Shown piece after piece: positions 24,012-34,622 of a DNA stretch of 64,000 nt. The stretch comes from Sciurus carolinensis (lineage: Eukaryota; Chordata; Mammalia; Rodentia; Sciuridae). The notes beneath the pieces are model-generated. The model ran no database searches. It was given only the letters and a program-made list of their open reading frames with translations, and had not been told where the DNA came from. Location of the stretch: NCBI RefSeq assembly GCF_902686445.1, contig NC_062218.1:16731515-16795514 (forward strand). The letters are read 5' to 3'. The translations under genes and the position numbers were made by a program. Numbering within the stretch: the first letter of the stretch is position 1; every line of letters starts with the position of its first letter.

Positions 24012-24514
24012 TCATGAAGAGAGAGCCTACAGAATTGAAGAAAATCTTTGCCACCTACACCTCAGATAAGGCTTTAATTTCCAGGATATACAAAGAACTG
24101 AAAAAGCTTAACACCAAAATAGTAATACTAATAATAACCCAATCAGTAAGTGGGCAAAGGAACTAAATAGACACTTCTCAAGAGAAGAAATACAGTAAAA
24201 AATATATGAACAATGTTCAACATCTCTAGAAATTAGAGAACTGCAAATTAAAACAGCATTGAGATTTCCCCTCACTCCATTCAGAATGGCAAGTATCAAG
24301 AATGCAAGTAACAGTAAATGTTGGCAAGGATGTGGGGAAAAAGGTTCATTCAAACATTACTGGTGGGACCGCAAGTTAGTGCAACCACTCTGGAAAGCAG
24401 TATGGAAATTCCTCAAAACCTAAGAATGGAATCATTATTTGATCCAGTTATCCCACTCCTTGTTATAGTTCCAAAGTAGTTAAATTGAGCATACTACAAT
24501 GATGCAGCCACATC
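24012..24514 (+). mobile_element. Older LINE-1 fragment, left half (host of copy B)
   Basis: This is the C-terminal part of L1 ORF2 on the plus strand, starting at GAGAGAGCCTACAGAATTGA and running to the region before GCAGCCACATCAATG. It is decayed, with several stops. Its continuation is at 31178, beyond copy B: the junctions CATCAATGTGTATAGCAG and AATGTCTATAGCAGTTCAAC fit the uninterrupted L1 order seen in copy B itself. Confidence 0.85.
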
Positions 24515-24528
24515 AATGTGTATAGCAG
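24515..24528. repeat. Target-site duplication of L1 copy B, left
   Basis: The sequence AATGTGTATAGCAG lies directly before the 5' end of copy B. It recurs with one mismatch at 31164-31177. Confidence 0.85.
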
Positions 24529-25913
24529 GGTTTCAAGATGGTGGACTAGGGGGCGGCTGCATTTCACGTTGCTCCAGGACGCAAGATTCAAAAGAGGAGA
24601 TAGTGAGAGACTTGGGACCAACTCAAAGCCACTGGGTGAGTCTCTCCCATTGGGGAGGCATCCCGGATGGGGCGGTAGCCCCGGAACACAGGGAACTTTG
24701 TGAAGTAGAGTTGCTCGGCGAGACGCCCCTCCCACCACTGGAGCGGTAAACACGGACAACTGGGATCATCGTAGAGGAGGCGGCTCAGCACAGCGCTTGG
24801 ACTCGGAGCAACCACTGGGGCTCCAGGCGGCTGCCTGAGGAGGAGCTGTGTGGCGAGCTGTTTGAACTCAGAATGACCGCTCCTGAACACCGGGGGGTTG
24901 CCCGGAGGAAGAGGAGAAGCGCGGCAGGTCACTTGGTCTAGGAGTGACTGCATCAGAGCCACAGGTGGTTGCCAGAGGAAGAGGCGAGTGGTGAGTTGAT
25001 TGGACTCAAAGCTACCGCTCATGAACACCAGTGGCCTGCCTGGAGGAGGAGCGTGGTGGGTCACTTGGTCTCGGAGCCACAGCTCCTGAACACCCGGGGG
25101 GCTACCCCAGGAGGAGGAGGAGGAAGAGGGCGGGTCACTTGGACTTGGAGTGACTGCCTAGGGCTACGGGCGGTTGGTGGGAGGAGGAGACGCGAAGTGA
25201 ATTGCTTGGGATCCTAGTGACTGCATCGGAAACCCGGCCGCTGTCCGGAGGAGGAGGTGTGTCTCTGGGTATCGGAGCTATTGTACGGGTCTCCAGGTGG
25301 CGGCTCAGAGGAGGGGCCGCATAGCCAGGCGATTAGGTGCAGAGCCTGGTCCCAGGAGCTAGGTGGCTTCTTGCTGGAAGAGCCGCACAGAGACACGCCT
25401 AGGGGGGAGTGAAGTTTCCAGGACTGCGGGCAGAGTCTCTGGGAGAGGCAGCCTAAGGAGACTCGCCTGCGAAGGGTGAGGCTCCCAGGCCCAGGAGGTA
25501 GGTCTGGGCCCCTGGGAACGTTGCAGAGGAAGACAGCCCAGTTCCCCTCTAGGAGGGGAACTGATCAGCAAGACGTCCCCACTGAGTGAGTCTTCCCTGC
25601 CGGGTGAGGTTTTCCCACAGGGACGGTAAAACCAGAGACACAGGCACAAACAGTACTTGCCTCAGACCGCAGCCTAGTTCCCTATTGGATGACCATTGGT
25701 CAACAAGTGGAGGCACCTCTGCCCAGTAGCAGGGAATATACGCCACCTGAGGGTCACCACCCCTAGAGAGGCAGCTTCTTCGTGGAGCTCTGCATTAACA
25801 ACTTCCTCCAAGACTTCAGGCTACTGAAGGATAAGAGGGGATATACTAGCAATCTTCAAGGACATTATAAGTCGATAGAGGAAATCTGCAATATCTTAAT
25901 GACCCACTGATTC
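24529..25913 (+). promoter_or_regulatory. L1 copy B 5'UTR / internal promoter
   Basis: This GC-rich leader of about 1.39 kb precedes ORF1. The tandem monomer region is shorter than in copy A, with TGAACACC anchors at 24884, 25022 and 25087 only. The motif at the 5' end reads CAAGATGGT (24534-24542), one base off the YY1 core seen in copy A. Promoter activity is inferred from the family. Confidence 0.85.
24534..24542 (+). promoter_or_regulatory. Degenerate YY1-like site, L1 copy B
   Basis: CAAGATGGT stands where copy A has CAAGATGGC. The C-to-T change at what would be a CpG is typical of methylation-driven decay and may weaken YY1 binding. Confidence 0.5.
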
Positions 25914-27002
25914 ATGAACAATATGAGAAAACAAGGGAAGAAAATGCCCCAAACAAATCTAGATGTTTCATCAATAAAATCCAACGACAGCATGGCAGAA
26001 GAAATGACAGAAAGGGAATTCAGAATGTACATAATTAAAATGATTAGGGAAGCAAACGATGAGATGAAAGAGCAAATGCAGGCATTGAATGATGAGATGA
26101 AAGAGCAAATGCAGGTATTGAATGATGAGATGAAAGAGCAAATGCAGGCATTGAATGATAGCACCAATCGACAGTTAAAAGAGCAAATACAGGAAGCAAA
26201 AGATCATTTCAATAAAGAGTTAGAGATATTGAAAAAAAACCAAACAGAAATCCTTGAAATGAAGGAAACAATAAAACAAATTAAGAACTCCATAGAAAGC
26301 ATAACCAATAGGATAGAACACCTAGAAGACAGAACTTCAGATATCGAAGACAAAATATTTAACCTCGAAAGCAAAGCTGAACAAACAGAGAAGATGGTAA
26401 GAAATCAAGGACAGAATCAGCAAGAACTGTGGGATATTATGAAAAGGCCAAATTTGAGAATTATTGGGATTGAGGAAAGCTTAGAGAAACAAACCAAAGG
26501 AATGAATAATCTATTCAATGAAATAATATCAGAAAATTTCCCAAATCTTAAGAATGAAATGGAAAATCAAGTCCAAGAGGCTTATAGGACTCCAAATACA
26601 CAAAATTACAACAGACCCACACCAAGGCACATTATAATGAAAATACCTAACATACAAAATAAAGACAGAATTTTAAAGGCTGTGAGAGAAAAGAACCAAA
26701 TTACATTCAGGGGGAAGCCAATACGGATATCAGCAGATTTTTCAATCCAGACCCTAAAAGCTAGAAGGGCCTGGAACAACAGTTTTCAAGCTCTGAAAGA
26801 AAATGGATGCCAACCAAGAATCTTATACCCAGCAAAACTTACCTTCAAACTTGACGATGAAATAAAATCATTCCATGATAAACAAAAGCTAAAAGAATTT
26901 ACAAAAAGAAAGCCGGCATTACAGAACATTCTCAGCAAAATATTTCATGAGGAAGAGATAAAAAACAAAGAAGCATATCAGCAAAGGGAGGAATTACCCT
27001 AA
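25914..27002 (+). CDS. L1-ORF1: L1 ORF1 protein, copy B (362 aa, intact)
   Basis: This is the ORF1 RNA-binding chaperone, open for 362 codons, 25 longer than in copy A. Three extra codons (MNN) come from an ATG created upstream of the MRKQGKK start. The other 22 come from two additional copies of an 11-residue coiled-coil unit, DEMKEQMQALN, at about residues 45-80. In the rest of the protein the coiled coil, the RRM-like region (NLRIIGIEES, RPTPRHIIMKIPN) and the C-terminal domain (ARRAWNNSFQALKENG, QPRILYPAKLTF) match copy A nearly residue for residue. The 11-residue unit is not a whole number of heptads, but two added units give 22, a whole number of hendecad turns. Expression is unknown. 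Confidence 0.92.
   Translation: MNNMRKQGKKMPQTNLDVSSIKSNDSMAEEMTEREFRMYIIKMIREANDEMKEQMQALNDEMKEQMQVLNDEMKEQMQALNDSTNRQLKEQIQEAKDHFNKELEILKKNQTEILEMKETIKQIKNSIESITNRIEHLEDRTSDIEDKIFNLESKAEQTEKMVRNQGQNQQELWDIMKRPNLRIIGIEESLEKQTKGMNNLFNEIISENFPNLKNEMENQVQEAYRTPNTQNYNRPTPRHIIMKIPNIQNKDRILKAVREKNQITFRGKPIRISADFSIQTLKARRAWNNSFQALKENGCQPRILYPAKLTFKLDDEIKSFHDKQKLKEFTKRKPALQNILSKIFHEEEIKNKEAYQQREELP
26058..26156 (+). repeat. 33-bp tandem repeat inside ORF1 coiled coil
   Basis: There are three near-identical 33-bp units (GATGAGATGAAAGAGCAAAT and the next 13 bases) with one or two mismatches. Copy A has a single unit at the same place. The reading frame is kept. Confidence 0.9.
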
Positions 27003-27041
27003 AGGAACTGTCAAATAAAGGAGGAACCAAGATGTGTCAAA

Positions 27042-27070
27042 AAATAAATAAATAAATAAATAAATAAAAT
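27042..27070 (+). repeat. (AAAT)n between ORF1 and ORF2 of copy B
   Basis: About seven AAAT units lie in the spacer before the ORF2 start at 27078. Copy A has only AAAAATTTT at this place, so the tract is an expansion specific to copy B. Confidence 0.9.
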
Positions 27071-27077
27071 TTTAAAT

Positions 27078-30000
27078 ATGAACCAAATGACTGGGAATAC
27101 AAATCATATCTCAATAATAACCCTGAATGTTAATGGCCTGAATTCACCAATTAAAGGACATAGACTGGCGGATTAGATTAAAAAGAAAGATCCAACAATA
27201 TGTTGCCTGCAAGAGACTCACCTCATAGAGAGATACCCATAGACTAAAGGTGAAAGGATGGGGAAAAACATACCATGCACATGGACCCAGCAAAGAAGCT
27301 GGAGTATCCATCCTCATTTCAGATAATGTGGACTTCAAGCCAATGTTAGTCAGAAGGGGTAAAGAAGGACATTTCATACTGCTTAAGGGAAGCATAAGTC
27401 AGCAAGATATAACAATCATAAACATCTATGCCCCAAACAGTGGCTCATCCATGTATGTTAAACAAATCCTTCTCAATTTTAGAAACCAAATAGACCATAA
27501 CACAATAATACTAGGTGATTTTAACACGCCTCTCTCACCACTGGACAGATCTTCCAAACAAAAATTGAACAAAGAAATCATAGATCTCAATAACACAATC
27601 AATAATTTAGACTTAACAGACATTTATAGAACATACCATCCAACCAAGAGCAAATACACTTTCTTCTCAACAGCACAGGGATCCTTCTCTAAAATAGACC
27701 ATATATTATGCCACAAAGCTAATGTCAGCAAATACAAGAAGATAGAGACACTACCTTGTATTCTATCAGATCATAATGGATTGAAGTTACAAATAAATGA
27801 AAGAGTAAAAAACAGAAACTACTCCAACACCTGGAGAATAAACAATATGCTATTATATGATGAATGGATAACAGAAGATATTAGGAAGGAAATTAAAAAA
27901 TTCTTAGAGGTAAACGAGAACAAAGAAACATCATATCAAAATCTCTGGGACACTATGAAAGCAGTACTTAGAGGAAGATTTATTTCATGGAGCACATTTA
28001 ATAAAAGAAGTAAAACTCAACAAATCAACGACCTAACACTACAGCTCAAAGCCCTAGAAAAAGAAGAACAGACCAACACCAAAAGTAGTAGAAGACAGGA
28101 AATAGTCAAACTCAGAGCTGAAATCAACAAAATTGAAACAAAAGAAACAATACAAAAAATTGACAAAATAAATAGTTGGTTCTTCAAAAAAATAAAATTG
28201 ATAAACCTTAAGCCACACTAACAAAGAGAAGACGAGAGAAAACCCAAATCACTAAAATTCGGAATGAACAAGGAAATATCACAACAAACACGACTGAAAT
28301 ACAAAACAAAATTACAAGCTATTTTGAAAATCTATACTCCAACAAAATAGAAAATTTCGAAGACATCAACAGGTTTCTAGAGACATATGAATTGCCTAAA
28401 CTGAACGAGGAGGACATACACAATTTAAATAGACCAATTTCAAGTAATGAAATAGAAGAAGTCATCAATAGCCTACCAACAAAGAAAAGTCCAGGACCAG
28501 ATGGGTTCTCAGCCGAGTTCTACAAAACCTTTAAAGAAGAGATCATTCCAATACTTCTCAAAGTATTCCATAAAATAGAAGAGGAGGGAATCCTCCCAAA
28601 CTCATTCTATGAAGCCAATATTACCCTGATACCTAAACCAGACAGAGACACATCGAGGAAAGAAAATTTCAGACCAATATCCTTAATGAACATCGACGCA
28701 AAAATTCTCAACAAAATTTTAGCAAATCGCATACAAAAACATATTAAAAAGATTGTGCACCATGATCAAGTGGGTTTCATCCCAGGGATGCAAGGTTGGT
28801 TCAACATCAGGAAATCAATAAATGTCATTCACCATATCAATAGACTTAAAGTCAAGAATCACATGATTATTTCGATAGATGCAGAAAAAGCATTTGATAA
28901 AATACAGCACCCCTTCATGCTCAAAACACTAGAGAAAATAGGGATAGTGGGAACATTCCTTAACATTGTAAAGGCCATCTACGCTAAGCCCATGGCTAAT
29001 ATCATTCTAAATGGTGAAAAACTGAAAGCATTCCCTCTAAAAACTGGAACAAGGCAGGGATGCCCTCTTTCACCACTTCTATTCAATATCGTCCTTGAAA
29101 CTCTAGCCAGAGCAATTAGACAGACCAAAGAAATTAAAGGGATACGAATAGGAAAAGAAGAACTCAAACTATCCCTATTTGCTGATGATATGATTGTATA
29201 CTTAGAGGAACCAGGAAATTCCACCAGAAAACTTTTAGATCTCATAAGTGAATTCAGTAAAGTAGCGGGATATAAGATCAATGCACATAAATCTAAGGCA
29301 TTTTTATACATAAGCGATGAATCTTCAGAAAGAGAAATCAGGAAAACTACCCCATTCACAATAGCATCGAAAAAAATAAAATACTTGGGAATCAATCTCA
29401 CAAAAGAGGTGAAAAATCTCTACAATGAGAACTACAGAAGACTAAAGAAAGAAATTCAAGAAAACCTTAGAAGATGGAAAGATCTCCCATGTTCTTGGAT
29501 AGGAAGAATTAATATTGTCAAAATGGCCATACTACCAAAAGTGCTATACAGATTCAATGCAATCCCAATTAAAATCCCAATGATGTACCTTACAGAAATA
29601 GAGCAAGCAATTATGAAATTCATCTGGAAGAATAAAAAACCCAGAATAGCTAAAGCAATCCTTGGCAGAAAGAGTGAAGCAGGGGGTATCGCAATACCAG
29701 ATCTTCAACTCTACTACAAAGCAATAGTAACAAAAACGGCAAGGTATTGGTACCAAAATAGAAAGGTGGATCAATGGTACAGAATAGAGGACACGGACAC
29801 AAACCCAAATAAATACAATTTTCTCATACTAGACAAAGGTGCCAAAAATATGCAATGGAGAAAAGATAGCCTCTTCAACAAATGATGCTGGGAGAATTGG
29901 AAATCCATATGCAACAGAATGAAACTAAACCCATGTCTCTCACCATGCACGAAAAAAAACTCAAAATGGATTAAAGATCTCGAAATCAGACCAGAGACCT

Positions 30001-30903
30001 TGTATCTTATAGAAGAAAAAGTAGGTCCAGAGCTTCAACATGTCGGCTTAGGACCAGACTTCCTCAACAGGACTCCCATAGCAGAAGAAATAAAAGCAAG
30101 AATTAATAACTGGGATAGATTCAAACTAAAAAGCTTTCTCTCAGCAAAGGAAACTATCAGCAATGCGAAGAAAGAGCCTACAGAGTGGGAGAAAATCTTT
30201 GCCAATCATACTTCAGATAGAGCGCTAATCTCCAGAATCTATAAAGAACACATAAAACTCTACACCAAGAATGCAAATAATGCAATCGACAAATGGGCTA
30301 AGGAAATGAATAGACACTTCACAGAAGAAGATCTACAAGCAATCAACAAACATGGAAAAATGTTCAACATCTCTAGTAATAAGAGAAATGCAAATCAAAA
30401 CCACCCTAAGATTCCATCTCACCCCAATTAGAATGGTGATTATCAAGAATACAAGCAACTACTGGTGTTGGCGAGGATGTGGGGAGAAAGGTACACTCTT
30501 ACATTGCTGGTGGGGCTGCAAATTAGTGCAGCCACTCTGGAAAGCAGTGTGGAGACTCCTTAGAAAACTTGGAATGGAACCACCATTTGACCCAGCTATC
30601 CCATTCCTTGGCCTATACCCAAAGGACTTAAAATCAGCATATTACAGAGATACAGCCACATCAATGTTCATAGCTGCTCAGTTCACAATAGCCAGATTGT
30701 GGAACCAACCTAGATGTCCTTCAATTGATGAATGGATAAAGAAGATGTGGTATATATATACAATGGAATATTACTCAGCCATAAAGAATGATAAAATTAT
30801 GGCATTTGCAGGCAAATGGATGAAACTGGAGAATATCATGCTAAGTGAGATAAGCCAATCTCAAAAAAACAATGGACGAATGATATCGCTAATAAGTGGA
30901 TGA
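27078..30903 (+). pseudogene. L1-ORF2: L1 ORF2 copy B, full span but broken
   Basis: This is the full ORF2 span: endonuclease (NVNGLN, CLQETH, ILGDFNTPLSP, LSDHNGLKL), reverse transcriptase ([77 protein letters not shown] with the catalytic FADD), and the C-terminal Cys-rich region ([17 protein letters not shown]). There are five lesions: a TGG-to-TAG stop at 27174-27176, a 2-bp deletion near 27228, a 4-bp deletion near 28193, a TGG-to-TGA stop at 29883-29885, and a frameshift near 30352 (apparent 2-bp loss). The longest surviving piece is 497 codons of RT (28392-29885). It cannot encode a full ORF2 protein. Confidence 0.93.
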
Positions 30904-31163
30904 TGACACATAATAGGGGGTGGGAGGGGTTAGTGTTAGGGTTAGAGTTAGGGTTAGGGAGGGGGGCAAGAATGGAGGAAGGAAGGACTGCATAGAGGGA
31001 AAAGAGGGGTGGGAGGGGTGGGGGCGAAGGGGAAAAAAATAACAGAATGAATCAAACAACATTACCCTATGTAAATTTATGATTACACAAATGGTATGCC
31101 TTTACGCCATGTACAAACAGAGAAACAACATGTATCCCATTTGTTTACAATCATAAAAAAAAA
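30904..31163 (+). other. L1 copy B 3'UTR with G-rich and telomere-like block
   Basis: The 3'UTR after the last ORF2 codon holds a telomere-like block of TTAGGG-like units (30929-30959) and a G-rich tract GGGGTGGGAGGGGTGGGG (31006-31023) with four runs of three or more G, the form of a G-quadruplex. It ends with the conserved TTATGATTACACAAATGG segment and a short A tail. G-rich polypurine tracts are usual in mammalian L1 3'UTRs. Confidence 0.85.
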
Positions 31164-31177
31164 AATGTCTATAGCAG
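31164..31177. repeat. Target-site duplication of L1 copy B, right
   Basis: AATGTCTATAGCAG directly follows the poly-A of copy B. It differs from the left copy by one base (C for G at the sixth position). Confidence 0.85.
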
Positions 31178-31680
31178 TTCAACTCACAATAGCTAAGCTA
31201 TGGAACCAACATAGATGCCCACCAACAAATGCATGGATAAAGAAATAGTGAAATATAGACACAATGGAGTATTATTCAGGCATAAAGAATAATGACTTTT
31301 GACAATTGCCAATAAATGGATGAATCTGGAGACTATCATGCTTTCTAAAATAAGTCGATCCCAAAACACTAAAAGTCAAATGTTCTCTCTGACATGTGGA
31401 TGCTAACTCAAAACAGGGGCAGGGGAAAATAGAAGTTCAGTGGATTAGACTTAAGGGAATGAAGGGAAGGGAAGGGGTGTAGGAATAGGAAAGACAGTGG
31501 AATGAGTCTGAAGTAACTTTCCAGTGAACACATAAGAATACAACATAGTGAATCACAATATTGTGTCCATCCATAAGACTGGGATCTTAATTAGTATAAG
31601 ATATATTCCTCACTTTCATAAATATATCAAAAGGGCTTCTACTGTCATGTATAACTAAAAAGAACAAATAAAAAAATTTT
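31178..31680 (+). mobile_element. Older LINE-1 fragment, right half
   Basis: This continues the L1 that starts at 24012: the end of ORF2, then a purine-rich 3'UTR (GGAATGAAGGGAAGGGAAGG) and the end ACTAAAAAGAACAAATAAAA. The 3'UTR is of a different subfamily from copy B and matches the fragment at 7790-8065. Confidence 0.85.
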
Positions 31681-33443
31681 AGATATGGTTTTAGCATACT
31701 GATTTTGGACTCTACAGCCAATAGAACATGTTCCTCTTCTTTATATATTACCAACTCTGGTATTCTTGTGTGGAAACCCAAAAAAGACAGAGAATAACTA
31801 TGAGAACAAATTGTCTAAAGACAGTTAAGATCACTATATGTTTTTTACACAATGATTAAAGACAACCATCTATGACTTTACACACATGATGATAATAGAA
31901 GGATAAATTTAAAAAAAAAATGAAAATAGTGGTAAAAAGCATTAACAAGCTTTCCTGAATATAAATGTACTATATTTTGACTCATTTAAACTGTATTGGG
32001 GGAAACTGGAAGATTATTTATTAGCAGTAGGGCTTAAATTTTTGTTGAGAAAAAAGAGAGTGAAATTTACATAATTGCAAAGTGGCACCAAATGCACTTT
32101 TTAGGTAAAATAAAATATAATATTTCATAAAATGTTGCTATAAATATTAATACAATTTTTGGAAAAGACTATTGTATGATTTGTATAAACAAAAATATAT
32201 GCTTTCGATAATTAGGGAAGTACATTTTCCTTATCAATTAATAAACTCCCAATATCAAGTATATCTGAATAAACTCCCATTAGGCATGAAATATTCCATA
32301 AAATGGCCAGATAATAAATGTTCATTACATTACATTCTATTTCCATAGATACCTAATTTGGACTGTTCTGCACTGAATAAAAAGGTACAATTACTTGGAT
32401 ACAGGGAGATGAAATTCTAGAAATCAAGTGAGTTCTAAATGTTTTATTCATTGTCTAATAATGCAACTGAGATTCAATCCAGCTCAGTCCATTAATGTGA
32501 AATTTGAGAAACTATTCATAATCTCCAAGCACAATCACTAGATGTACAACATAAAACTTCCAGAACAGATGATTCAAATCCATGCCTCCACTTCATTAAT
32601 GCTTAGGTTTGCAAACATGTTAGTCATGAGCTTAAGATGGAAGAGTTTTTGTTGGACCTCATTTTTAACAGCTGTGCTGAGAATGGCAGTCACCTCTGTC
32701 AACCAAGAAAACTTGATTTGTCAATAATGGGTGAAACTATTTTTATATTTGATTAATTATATATTTTTATTTAATTAATTATATATTTTATAGACTATTT
32801 CTTATAGCAGAAGCAATATCCCATATAGCAAAAATGCTTATTTTGTTTATTTTTGCCTTACATCCATGCTGTAGAACACATCGGTAACCTATAGGATATT
32901 ACTTAATAAAAGAAAAATCACATAGAGAACAACTTACTTCAACTGAAGATGAAAACTGGGTTAGAAAAAGATGGCTAATTATTACACCAATAAACCACTT
33001 GTATGAGATATGTGTACATTTGGCCTGATATGTGAATACCACAGATAATATTCATAATGTCTTGTGACTTAAAAACTGATCAGAAGGTTTTTAACATTTG
33101 TGTAGATAAAACACAAGACAGGTCAAGTTTGCTACTATAATAAATGGAAAAATCATAACAATTGCAATACATATATGTACACACATATATTTTTAAGGTA
33201 CCAGATGACACAAAATAAAATTTAGTTTTGGTGGAGGGTGAAGTAATAATATTTCCATGTGAAGTAACAATAATCATCATTCATTTTTCCCTAGGATGCC
33301 CCTAGTCAATGAAATAAGTCAACCAAGAAGTTGTTTTAAAGCTTACTTACTGCAATACCAACACAGCCAAAAATCAAACTCAGTGTGATTGAGTTTTTAA
33401 ACATTCAAAATAAACTGTTAATACCTTTTGTCAGGGTCCTCTC
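31681..33443. other. No recognisable feature
   Basis: This is AT-rich DNA. The word ATTAATTATATATTTT is duplicated at about 32750-32790. Otherwise I see no named repeat or gene. Confidence 0.5.
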
Positions 33444-33870
33444 TGTCACATCCCCCATGGAGGAGGAAAGGATTAACTGCCAGAAGAGGATGTTGATAGT
33501 TTTTCTATTACCCAGAAAATTTATCTACTCAATAAATACACGAGAGTCAAGACTCTTTTTATGAGAGAGGGGGTGTGAAGGGTCCAGGCCATACCAACTC
33601 TGGTCTCTTTATGACAGCCTAGTCACCCAACTCTCCTTTATTTATAATATGTAGGTAAAAGTGGGCAAGGAGCAGGAGGAGCTTCTCCTGTGATGGACAG
33701 GATAGGGTGGAGTTAGGGGAGCCCATCTTCTTAGGGGGAGAATTCCAGAAGGAGACAGGGAACCATTCCCACACAGCACCACAAACTTCCCAGCAGTTCC
33801 TAGAAGCCAGTCCTCTGTGTCACATGGCTCAACCTAGTCTGATTCTGGTAAATAAGGATGACTTCCTACA
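33444..33870 (-). mobile_element. Solo LTR-like element, same family as 21058-21504
   Basis: This has TG...CA ends (TGTCACATCCCCC to TTCCTACA) over 427 bp. On the minus strand TATAAATAAAGGAG in the middle could supply the TATA/poly-A signal region. It shares blocks in order with the copy at 21 kb but with many substitutions. I see no clear target-site duplication with these ends. Confidence 0.6.
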
Positions 33871-34001
33871 CCTTTAATGCTTTATTAAGCAATATGGCTG
33901 CATATGAGATTTGTAAGAAAGATCAATGATATTTTTATATGCCAGCAACAGATAGAAATTTAAAAATATGTTACAATTTACAGTGACATCAAAAGGTTTA
34001 G

Positions 34002-34095
34002 GATCGGAGATGTAGCTCAGTGGTAGATCCTTTCCTAGCAAGCACTGTTACTGTCAATCACAGCACTCTAGGGAAAGGATGGAAAAAAACAAATT
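34002..34095 (+). mobile_element. ID SINE, diverged
   Basis: GATCGGAGATGTAGCTCAGT is followed by GGTAGATCCTTTCCTAGCAA and GCACTGTTACTGTCAATCAC, then an A-rich tail. It is the sense orientation of the tRNA-Ala-like ID head with a mutated B-box region. Confidence 0.65.
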
Positions 34096-34622
34096 CCAAT
34101 ACTATACAAAGTATAGTATCTAATAAAATGCAATTATGTATCTCAAAAACTATAAAATGTTATTGATATAATTAAAATATGTCAATAAAATAATATTCCA
34201 AATTTATGCATTGTAAGATTTGACATTCAAAAAAATAATTATTTCCAAACAAATACAGATATTCAACACAATTTTCACTAAAAATCCATCAGGATTTGTT
34301 GAAACTTACTATTTAATTCTAAACATATGAGAATGTAAAGGATATGAGCAACCCAGGCAGATTACTAGAACAAACCAGGAGATCAGACACTATCTGATAT
34401 CCAACCTATTATAAAGCCTTGGCTTGTAAGGCATCCTTGCTTTGGTGTAAGCCTAGATTCATTGAACAGTGGTAAAGAATTCAATCCAAATGGATAGCCA
34501 CATTTATATGATCGCCTGATTTATGATAAAAGCAATTCTACAGTGCAGTAAAATGGGGATAGTACTCTCAGTAAATTTCACTGCATCATTGGCTATCCAC
34601 ATAACAAAATTGAAACTTGACA

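Larger units (their letters stand above)
24529..31163 (+). mobile_element. LINE-1 copy B, nearly full length
   Basis: This is a 6.6-kb L1 with 5'UTR, intact ORF1, inter-ORF spacer, broken ORF2, G-rich 3'UTR and poly-A tail. Both ends are defined by the 14-bp duplication. It is nested in an older L1 of the same orientation. It matches copy A closely on the opposite strand. It is 5'-complete or nearly so, because it begins with a motif aligned to the YY1-like start of copy A. Confidence 0.95.

Noticed and set aside
28979..29401. 140-codon minus-strand frame inside L1 copy B, and similar antisense frames at 11-199, 868-1164, 1558-1755 and 27426-27623
   Set aside because: They are antisense shadows of the conserved ORF2 coding strand. 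They recur in both copies because the sense strand is conserved.
30929..30959. Interstitial telomere repeat from a chromosome fusion
   Set aside because: It is only a few imperfect TTAGGG-like units, and sits inside the 3'UTR of a well-defined L1, so a fusion scar is not needed.
24515..31177. Segmental duplication as the source of the two L1 copies
   Set aside because: Copy B has its own target-site duplication and poly-A tail inside an older L1, which shows independent retrotransposition.
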